Source: Reyranella sp.
Lineage (GTDB): Bacteria; Pseudomonadota; Alphaproteobacteria; Reyranellales; Reyranellaceae
DNA: 11,073 bases
Reading direction: 5' to 3'
Assembly: GCA_030681635.1 (NCBI GenBank)
Contig: JAUXRT010000549.1
Coordinates: 1 to 11,073 of the forward strand
Positions within the stretch are counted from its first letter, which is position 1, and every line of letters begins with the position of its first letter. Made by a program: the position numbers and the translations under genes. The notes under the pieces were generated by a model. The model saw only the letters and a program-made list of their open reading frames with translations, was not told where the DNA came from and did no database searches. This document shows, piece by piece, positions 6,755 through 11,073 of this stretch.

Positions 6755-7869
6755 TAGGCGGGGGTCTCCGCTTCCAGCGGCACGACCCATTCGCGGTCGG
6801 GGGCGATCACCGCGCCACCGCGCAAGCTCCCGCGCTCGACCACCGGCCATTTGGCCAACAGCGCCGGCGGCAGCTCGCGGCCGTCGGCGGCCGACAGCCA
6901 CAGGCGCATCAGGTGGCGCTTGGGCGCGGGCGGCGGGTGATCGACGTAGGCGGTGCGGGCATGGAACACCACATGATTGTGGATGTACTGGATGTCGCCC
7001 GGCCTAAAGGGAATCATCAGGCAGAAGCGCGGATCGGCGCAGAGTTCGTAGAAGAGGTCGAGCGCCTGCGAGAGGATGGGCGTGAGCGGCGGCGCCTCGG
7101 GAAAGCGGCGCACCGACTCGACGTACTGGCGGACCGGTGCAAAGCCGGTGAAGCTGTTCCGGTACCAGTGGAACAGCGGCATCTCGTACCAGCCGTTGCC
7201 GCCGGCCGGCACCTCGCCCCGGCGGTCCATCGGGATCGGGCCGTAGAGCGCGGCGCAGAGGTCGGGCCTGGTGCGCATCATCTCGTCGTGCACGGCGACG
7301 CCGCTCACGATCGCGCTCTCGCCGCCCGACTTTGAGGTGGCGAGGCAGAGCAGGCCCACCACATCGCAGGAATCGACGTGGAAGGAGAGTTCGGCATTGG
7401 TCTGGGTGATGCGCTTGTTGGCGTCGTTCACCGAGGTGCCGATGTCGATCACATGGCCGATCAGGTGGCCGTTGCGGTTCTGCGGCACCGGATCGCCGAC
7501 ATGGCGCGAGATCCCCCAGTAGACCCGCATCCGAAAGTCGGCGTCCCAGCGCTCGACCGGCAGGCCGCGCAGGTAGCCGAAACCCATGTCGTTCAGGATG
7601 CGGTGGCGCAGGCCGGCCAGCTTCGGCGCCAGCCCCGGCAATGGGAAGTGCTCCCGCGTGATCTTGCGGATGTCGAGGCCGGCCGCCTTGGTCTGGGCAG
7701 CGGCGGCCTCGATCTCGGCGATGTCCTGCGGCGCGACGTGCATCGCCCAGGAGTCGTGGTCATGGAAGGCTTCCGCCCCCCAGGCGAAGGAGCCGCCGAT
7801 TGGCCCTGCCGGCATCGCGGATGGCATCGGTCGGGAGCTCGAGGCGATGCGGTTCGTGGCGGCTTCCAT
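6751..7869 (-). CDS. TauD/TfdA-family Fe(II)/2-oxoglutarate-dependent dioxygenase
   Basis: This 372-residue protein belongs to the TauD/TfdA superfamily, which couples decarboxylation of 2-oxoglutarate to oxidation of a substrate. The iron triad is complete: His164-x-Asp166 in LSFHVDSCDVVG and distal His303 in NHVVFHARTAYVD. Arg318 or Arg322 in KRHLMRLWL is positioned to bind the 2-oxoglutarate carboxylate. GFGYLRGLP (about residues 96-104) and RPGDIQYIHNHVVFH are family landmarks. The start at ATG 7869 is supported by AGGAGG at 7880-7875 with a 5-nt spacer, placed in the 11-nt gap after the flavoprotein stop. The same frame stays open upstream to 9105, but that part is a shadow of the flavoprotein. 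Family members act on sulfonates, aryloxyacids, betaines or natural products. The substrate is not predictable here, and the neighbours suggest an arsenic-linked compound only by association. Confidence 0.9.
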   Translation of the reverse strand: MEAATNRIASSSRPMPSAMPAGPIGGSFAWGAEAFHDHDSWAMHVAPQDIAEIEAAAAQTKAAGLDIRKITREHFPLPGLAPKLAGLRHRILNDMGFGYLRGLPVERWDADFRMRVYWGISRHVGDPVPQNRNGHLIGHVIDIGTSVNDANKRITQTNAELSFHVDSCDVVGLLCLATSKSGGESAIVSGVAVHDEMMRTRPDLCAALYGPIPMDRRGEVPAGGNGWYEMPLFHWYRNSFTGFAPVRQYVESVRRFPEAPPLTPILSQALDLFYELCADPRFCLMIPFRPGDIQYIHNHVVFHARTAYVDHPPPAPKRHLMRLWLSAADGRELPPALLAKWPVVERGSLRGGAVIAPDREWVVPLEAETPAY

Positions 7870-7874
7870 GCGGC

Positions 7875-7880
7875 CCTCCT
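7875..7880 (-). promoter_or_regulatory. Ribosome binding site of the dioxygenase gene
   Basis: On the minus strand AGGAGG follows directly after the flavoprotein TAG stop (7883-7881) and stands 5 nt before ATG 7869. This perfect Shine-Dalgarno sequence decides the start of the dioxygenase against a much longer open frame. Confidence 0.85.
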
Positions 7881-9251
7881 CTACGCCTTCGCAGAAGGTC
7901 CGCAGCAGCCGCTGGCAGCCGGCACGGGCTCGACTGCCGGCGCGGGGCAGCAGCCGCCGGCCGTCGTCGCGCCGTCGGCCGACACCGTTGGCGCCGGGCC
8001 GTTGCACACGCCCGTCTCGGGCAGCACCAGCTCGACGCGGCGCGCCGCGGCGTGGTCGCCCGCAAGTTCGGCGGCGATCGAGCGCACCTGCTCGTAGCCT
8101 GTCATCATCAGGAAGGTGGGCGCGCGGCCGTAGGATTTCATGCCGGCGATGTAGAAACCCGCCTCGGGATGGGCGAGTTCGCGCGCGCCGTGCGGACGCA
8201 CCGTACCGCAGCTGTGTTCGTTGGGATCGATCAGCGGCGCCAGCACCGGCGTGCACTCGACCGCGGGATCGAACGACAGACGCAGCTCGCGCAGGAAATC
8301 GAGATCGGGGCGGAAGCCGGCCGAGACGACCAGCTCGTTCACCGTGACGTAGCGGCCGCAGCAGGCCGAGCCGGCGCCGATGCGCAGATGGTCGCCATCG
8401 CGGCTCACGTGACTGACGCCGAAGGCGGTCTCGCTGCGGATCTTGCCGCCGGCGACGAGGGCGGCGAAAGCCGAACCAAGCGCGCCGCGCGCGGCGAGCT
8501 GATCGGCCGAACCACCGCCGAACGACTTCGACGGATCGTTGCCGCGCAGCAGCCAGACGATCTCGGTGGTCGGTGCTTCGTCCTTGAGCTTGGCGAGGTC
8601 GATCAGCGTGCCGATGGCCGAGTGGCCGCCGCCCAGCACGGCGACGCTGCGGCCGGCGTAGCGCGCGCGGTCGCGGCCCAGCACGTCGGGCATGCCGTAG
8701 GCGATGCGGTCCTGCACCTCGCGTTCGCCGACGGCCGGCAGGCCATTGGCGCCGGCGGGGTTGGGCGAGAACCAGGTGCCCGTGGCGTCGATCACGGCGT
8801 CGGCGGTGAGCCGTTCCGGACCTTTGCCGTTCTGATAGCGGATCTCGAAGGGAGCGGCTTCGCGGCCCTTGGTCTTCACCTTGTCGAAGCCGACCTTGCC
8901 GACGCTCGTCACCAGGCTGCTGGTGCGGATGCGGTCCTTGAGCCGGGTACGTGTGGCGAGAGGCTCGAGATAATGTTCCAGCAGTTCGGCGCCGGTCGGA
9001 TAGGCGTCGGGCTGCGGCCTGTTCCAGCCGGTTTCGACGAGCAGGCGTTCCGCCGCCTTGTCGATGTTGTATTCCCACGGCGAGAAGACCTGGACATGGC
9101 CCCACTGGCGGACGGCATGGCCGGCCGTAGGGCCTGCTTCGAGCACCACGGGCTCCATGCCGCGTTCGAGAACATGCGCGGCGGCAGCGAGGCCCACCGG
9201 GCCCGCACCCAGGATGGCAACGGTCTTCGGCTTGGTGATCGAGTCGGGCAT
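7881..9251 (-). CDS. FAD/NAD(P)-dependent flavin monooxygenase-like protein with cysteine-rich tail (ArsO-like)
   Basis: This 456-residue flavoprotein has an N-terminal FAD Rossmann motif, VAILGAGPVGLAAA (residues 11-24, Gly-x-Gly-x-x-Gly), a second nucleotide-binding motif VAVLGGGHSAIGT (203-215) for NAD(P)H, and DATGTW (155-160), the ATG-type linker of flavin monooxygenases. Related flavoproteins occur in bacterial ars clusters, the named example being ArsO of the Streptomyces arsRBOCT cluster. I assign it to that functional neighbourhood without claiming orthology. The last 41 residues look disordered and carry C416, C434-C435 and C449-C450 in a Gly/Ala/Pro-rich context; another pair, C297-C298, lies in the core. 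Vicinal thiols are typical As(III) ligands, as in ArsD. ATG 9251 has AGGAG 7 nt upstream. The gene follows arsR by 50 bp and precedes the dioxygenase by 11 bp. The exact reaction is unknown. Confidence 0.85.
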   Translation of the reverse strand: MPDSITKPKTVAILGAGPVGLAAAAHVLERGMEPVVLEAGPTAGHAVRQWGHVQVFSPWEYNIDKAAERLLVETGWNRPQPDAYPTGAELLEHYLEPLATRTRLKDRIRTSSLVTSVGKVGFDKVKTKGREAAPFEIRYQNGKGPERLTADAVIDATGTWFSPNPAGANGLPAVGEREVQDRIAYGMPDVLGRDRARYAGRSVAVLGGGHSAIGTLIDLAKLKDEAPTTEIVWLLRGNDPSKSFGGGSADQLAARGALGSAFAALVAGGKIRSETAFGVSHVSRDGDHLRIGAGSACCGRYVTVNELVVSAGFRPDLDFLRELRLSFDPAVECTPVLAPLIDPNEHSCGTVRPHGARELAHPEAGFYIAGMKSYGRAPTFLMMTGYEQVRSIAAELAGDHAAARRVELVLPETGVCNGPAPTVSADGATTAGGCCPAPAVEPVPAASGCCGPSAKA

Positions 9252-9258
9252 CCGGCTA

Positions 9259-9263
9259 CTCCT
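9259..9263 (-). promoter_or_regulatory. Ribosome binding site of the flavoprotein gene
   Basis: AGGAG on the minus strand stands 7 nt before ATG 9251. A second GGAG lies a few bases further upstream. This contrasts with both arsR genes, which have no such site. Confidence 0.8.
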
Positions 9264-9270
9264 GTTCTCC

Positions 9271-9285
9271 TAGAATCATCGAAAT
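9271..9285 (-). promoter_or_regulatory. Candidate internal ArsR half-operator before the flavoprotein gene
   Basis: The minus-strand 12-mer ATTTCGATGATT (9285-9274) matches 11 of 12 bases of ATTTCGATAATT at 9710-9721, which forms the left part of the operator-like palindrome before the other arsR. It lies in the 50-bp gap between arsR and the flavoprotein gene, next to a run of seven T on the minus strand (9300-9294). It could be a secondary regulator site. No second half-site is visible, so this is tentative. Confidence 0.35.
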
Positions 9286-9301
9286 ATCAGGGTAAAAAAA
9301 C

Positions 9302-9622
9302 TCAGGCCACCTTGGGCAACACGACCGGCGCGCAGCTTCCCTCGGCGCAGCATTCCTCGACCATGTAGCCCAGCAGCTCGCGCATGATGTCGTAGTTGGC
9401 ATGACACACGAGCGTGGTGCCCTCGCGCGTCTGCGTCACCAGCCCCACGACCACCAGCGCCTTGAGATGATGGGAGAGAGTCGAGGCCGCGGCGTCGAGC
9501 TTGCTTTGCAGACGGCCGACCGGAAGACCCTCGGCGCCGGCGCGCACCAGGGTGCGATAGATCTTGAGGCGCGTGGGATTGCCAAGAGCTTCGAGGCGGG
9601 CAGCGGCGTCGTCGAGTTTCAT
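9302..9622 (-). CDS. arsR: ArsR/SmtB-family As(III)-responsive repressor (leftward operon)
   Basis: This 106-residue winged-helix repressor has the ArsR pattern: LEALGNPTRLKIYRTLVRAG, then GRLQSKLDAAASTLSHHLKALVVVGLV as the helix-turn-helix, then the wing TREGTTLVCHANYD. The C-terminal EECCAEGSC gives C91, C92 and C97. A Cys-Cys-x(4-5)-Cys cluster at this C-terminal place is known as the arsenite sensor in the Acidithiobacillus ferrooxidans type of ArsR (C95, C96, C102), unlike the CVC motif in the DNA-binding helix of the E. coli protein. It heads the minus-strand operon with the flavoprotein, the dioxygenase and two MFS genes. No Shine-Dalgarno sequence precedes ATG 9622. A -10-like TACATT ends 7 nt before it, so the mRNA is probably leaderless. 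Metal or antimonite responsiveness is equally possible. Confidence 0.92.
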   Translation of the reverse strand: MKLDDAAARLEALGNPTRLKIYRTLVRAGAEGLPVGRLQSKLDAAASTLSHHLKALVVVGLVTQTREGTTLVCHANYDIMRELLGYMVEECCAEGSCAPVVLPKVA

Positions 9623-9629
9623 GACGGCA

Positions 9630-9657
9630 AATGTAGGACCATGGCCGGGAGAGTCAA
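9630..9657 (-). promoter_or_regulatory. Promoter of the leftward arsR operon
   Basis: On the minus strand TTGACT (9657-9652) and TACATT (9635-9630) are separated by 16 bp and match sigma-70-type boxes well. The expected transcription start falls at about 9623-9622, the ATG itself. The inverted repeat 9661-9682 abuts the -35 box upstream. Confidence 0.6.
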
Positions 9658-9660
9658 CTG

Positions 9661-9682
9661 TATTTCTAGAAAAATAGAAATA
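9661..9682. promoter_or_regulatory. Candidate ArsR operator (8-bp inverted repeat)
   Basis: Perfect arms TATTTCTA (9661-9668) and TAGAAATA (9675-9682) flank a 6-nt A-rich spacer, GAAAAA. The element sits in the divergent spacer, 3 bp upstream of the leftward -35 box. ArsR-family dimers bind imperfect AT-rich inverted repeats of this size. It could also act as an UP-like element for the leftward promoter. Confidence 0.55.
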
Positions 9683-9693
9683 TGGACTTGCGA

Positions 9694-9720
9694 TTGACGC
9701 CGGCGATTCATTTCGATAAT
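9694..9720 (+). promoter_or_regulatory. Promoter of the rightward arsR-arsC-acr3 operon
   Basis: TTGACG (9694-9699) and GATAAT (9715-9720) are separated by 15 bp. The spacing is slightly short, but both boxes match the sigma-70 consensus at 5 of 6 positions. Transcription would start around 9727-9730, at the ATG of arsR. This excludes the earlier ATG at 9682 as a start for transcripts from this promoter. Confidence 0.5.
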
Positions 9721-9727
9721 TATCGAA
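9712..9727. promoter_or_regulatory. Candidate ArsR operator (16-bp perfect palindrome)
   Basis: TTCGATAATTATCGAA is a perfect 16-bp palindrome. It covers the -10 box of the rightward promoter and ends 2 bp before ATG 9730. A bound repressor dimer there would block polymerase directly. Its left half recurs almost exactly before the flavoprotein gene (9274-9285). Confidence 0.65.
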
Positions 9728-9729
9728 GC

Positions 9730-10098
9730 ATGGAAAAGACAGATGCCGTGGCTGCCCTGTCGGCCCTCGCCCAGGAAAGCCGGCTCGACGTATTCCGTCT
9801 GCTTGTGAGCATCGGACGAGAAGGATTGCCCGCCGGCCAGATCGCCGAGCGGCTGGAGATCGCGGCCCCTACCCTCTCGTTTCATCTCACGCAGCTCAGG
9901 CACGCCGGCCTTATTCAGATGCGCCGCGACGGCCGCTCGCTGATCTACGCCGCCGATTATGACGGCATGACCGGCCTGATGGAGTACCTCACCGAGAACT
10001 GCTGCAACGGCGATCCGGCCGCCTGTCGTATCCCGGTCTGCGAGCCGCAGTCCGCCACCCTCGTGCGCCGCAAGCCCCGGAGGACGATCCGTCAATGA
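9730..10098 (+). CDS. arsR: ArsR/SmtB-family As(III)-responsive repressor (rightward operon)
   Basis: This 122-residue repressor begins MEKTDAVAALSALAQESRLDVFRLL, a standard ArsR N-terminus. The recognition region is IAERLEIAAPTLSFHLTQLRHAGLI and the wing is RRDGRSLIYAADYD. The C-terminal part, ENCCNGDPAACRIPVC, provides C91, C92, C99 and C104, a C-terminal thiol cluster of the kind that senses As(III) in the A. ferrooxidans ArsR type. A basic tail (LVRRKPRRTIRQ) follows. ATG 9730 is chosen over ATG 9682 because it starts at the conserved family N-terminus and matches the predicted transcription start; the 16 extra residues would be encoded across the promoter and palindrome. No Shine-Dalgarno sequence is present, consistent with leaderless translation. 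The stop overlaps the arsC start in ATGA. Its helix-turn-helix differs from that of the divergent ArsR, so the two may have different operators. Confidence 0.92.
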   Translation: MEKTDAVAALSALAQESRLDVFRLLVSIGREGLPAGQIAERLEIAAPTLSFHLTQLRHAGLIQMRRDGRSLIYAADYDGMTGLMEYLTENCCNGDPAACRIPVCEPQSATLVRRKPRRTIRQ

Positions 10099-10640
10099 GC
10101 GACCGTGTCTACAACATCCTCTTCCTCTGCACCGGCAACTCGGCGCGCAGCGTGCTGGGCGAGGCGATCGTCAATCACCTGGGAGCCCATGATCAGCAGG
10201 GGCGCCGCTTCAAGGGCTTCAGCGCCGGCAGCCAGCCCAGGGGCGAGGTGCATCCCTACACGCTCGACCTGCTGAGGGGGCTTCACCTGCCGACCGACGG
10301 CCTCTTCTCCAAGAGCTGGGATCTCTATGCCGTGGCGGGCGCGCCGAAGATGGATTTCATCTTCACCGTCTGCGACAGCGCCGCGGGCGAGGCCTGCCCT
10401 GTGTGGCCCGGCCAGCCGATGACGGCACATTGGGGCATCCCCGATCCCGCCGCCGCCCCAGATAGTAAGAACGGCGGCAGCGAAGTCGAGCGGCGCGCGG
10501 CCTTCCGCCAGGCCTATGCCGCGTTGGAGAACCGCGTCAGGCTCTTCCTCAGCCTGCCGCTGGCGAGCCTCGACAGGATGACGTTGCAGAACCGGTTGAA
10601 CGCGATCGGCCGGCCTGCTCCGTCGGCCGCGGCCGCCTGA
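10095..10640 (+). CDS. arsC: Arsenate reductase, low-molecular-weight phosphatase type
   Basis: This 181-residue enzyme reduces As(V) to As(III) in the cytoplasm. The phosphatase loop is CTGNSARS with catalytic Cys12 and Arg18. The redox cysteines are Cys93 and Cys101 in VCDSAAGEACPVWPG, and the general-acid loop is HWGIPDP with Asp117. This is the family of S. aureus pI258 ArsC (Cys10, Cys82, Cys89), although the second and third cysteines are here seven residues apart rather than six, as is common in proteobacterial members. The electron donor (thioredoxin or glutathione/glutaredoxin) cannot be decided from sequence. The start ATG overlaps the arsR stop (ATGA), with GGAGGA at 10079-10084. 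The product As(III) would be exported by the next gene, whose start overlaps this stop by one base. The Ala-rich C-terminal tail is not part of the fold. Confidence 0.95.
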   Translation: MSDRVYNILFLCTGNSARSVLGEAIVNHLGAHDQQGRRFKGFSAGSQPRGEVHPYTLDLLRGLHLPTDGLFSKSWDLYAVAGAPKMDFIFTVCDSAAGEACPVWPGQPMTAHWGIPDPAAAPDSKNGGSEVERRAAFRQAYAALENRVRLFLSLPLASLDRMTLQNRLNAIGRPAPSAAAA

Positions 10641-11073
10641 TGTCGCTCTTCGAACGCTACCTGAGCCTCTGGGTCGGCCTCTGCATCGTCGTGGGCGTCG
10701 CCCTGGGACATCTTTTTCCCACGGCCTTCCATGCCGTGGGCACGGCCGAGGTCGCCCACGTCAATCTGCCGGTCGCCGTCCTGGTCTGGCTGATGATCAT
10801 TCCCATGCTGATGAAGGTCGACTTCGGCGCCATCGGCCACGTGCGCCGCCACTGGCGCGGCATCGGCGTGACGCTGTTCATCAACTGGGCGGTCAAGCCG
10901 TTCTCGATGGCGGCGCTCGGCTGGCTGCTCATCGGCTATCTCTTCCGGCCGTGGCTGCCGGCCGACCAGATCGACAGCTACATCGCGGGTCTCATTCTTC
11001 TCGCCGCCGCGCCGTGCACGGCGATGGTGTTCGTGTGGAGCAACCTGTCGGACGGCGAACCCGACTTCACGCT
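10640..11073 (+). CDS. acr3: ACR3-family arsenite efflux permease, N-terminal part (cut by window end)
   Basis: About 144 residues are visible, reading MSLFERYLSLWVGLCIVVGV at the start. Hallmarks of ACR3 are the WLMIIPMLMKVDFG segment, VRRHWRGIGVTLFINWAVKPFSM, and AGLILLAAAPCTAMVFVWSNL. The latter holds Cys126, the membrane Cys required for As(III) transport in characterised ACR3 proteins. The protein is an inner-membrane As(OH)3/H+ antiporter of the bile/arsenite/riboflavin transporter superfamily, usually about 350 residues, so roughly 40% is present. The ATG overlaps the arsC stop in TGATG, which implies translational coupling, and no separate ribosome binding site is seen. The open frame runs off the right edge at base 11073. 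Confidence 0.95.
   Translation, partial: MSLFERYLSLWVGLCIVVGVALGHLFPTAFHAVGTAEVAHVNLPVAVLVWLMIIPMLMKVDFGAIGHVRRHWRGIGVTLFINWAVKPFSMAALGWLLIGYLFRPWLPADQIDSYIAGLILLAAAPCTAMVFVWSNLSDGEPDFT

Noticed and set aside
6755..6901. 49-residue N-terminal extension of the first MFS protein
   Set aside because: It is Arg/Gly-rich, lies entirely inside the dioxygenase gene and lacks membrane character. The TTG overlapping the stop gives a normal MFS N-terminus.
7870..9105. N-terminal extension giving a 784-residue dioxygenase fusion
   Set aside because: The extension is low-complexity Arg-rich sequence in a shadow frame of the flavoprotein gene. ATG 7869 with a perfect AGGAGG explains the start.
9682..9729. 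Earlier ATG for the rightward arsR
   Set aside because: The 16 extra residues would be encoded across the promoter boxes and the operator palindrome, and the family N-terminus begins at ATG 9730.
1..11073. CRISPR arrays, tRNA or rRNA genes, insertion sequences, attachment sites
   Set aside because: No regularly spaced identical repeats, RNA gene signatures, transposase or integrase reading frames, or flanking target duplications were seen.

Overview
The window is GC-rich (roughly two thirds G+C) and reads as chromosomal DNA of a free-living alphaproteobacterium. Clues are the autotransporter style, a CusF-like small periplasmic protein, GTG/TTG starts with 4-base gene overlaps, and an intergenic sequence resembling rhizobial palindromic repeats. 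A relative of Reyranella or Bradyrhizobium is a guess from protein flavour only. Both ends cut through genes.

Left third (1-4256, all plus strand): the C-terminal half of a YHS-domain protein; an 880-residue type V autotransporter with a signal peptide, a beta-helix of about 21-residue rungs, a passenger-associated transport repeat and a C-terminal beta-barrel ending in Trp; a 123-residue exported protein with a CusF-type fold that has lost all its copper ligands; and an orphan lipoprotein framed by two short in-frame tandem duplications.

Right two thirds (4278-11073): an arsenic-responsive divergon. A 107-bp AT-rich spacer at 9623-9729 separates two arsR genes that point away from each other. 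Rightward are arsR, a low-molecular-weight-phosphatase-type arsenate reductase (arsC) and an ACR3 arsenite exporter cut by the window edge, each overlapping the next by 4 or 1 bases. This is a classical reduce-and-export module. Leftward are a second arsR, a flavin monooxygenase-like protein with a cysteine-pair tail, a TauD/TfdA-type Fe(II)/2-oxoglutarate dioxygenase and two different MFS transporters. The last four are separated by an 11-bp gap and two 4-base start/stop overlaps, so they are almost certainly one transcript.

Both arsR genes have a promoter-like -10 box only 7-9 nt before the ATG and no Shine-Dalgarno sequence, so leaderless mRNAs are likely. Inverted repeats in the spacer are good operator candidates, and a 12-mer matching one of them at 11 of 12 positions recurs in front of the flavoprotein gene.

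The main candidate for an undescribed system is the leftward operon: arsenic-type regulation over two oxygenase-type enzymes and two MFS carriers. It could oxidise and transport an organoarsenical or another arsenic-linked metabolite. The gene families, order and overlaps are seen in the sequence. The substrate is inference.
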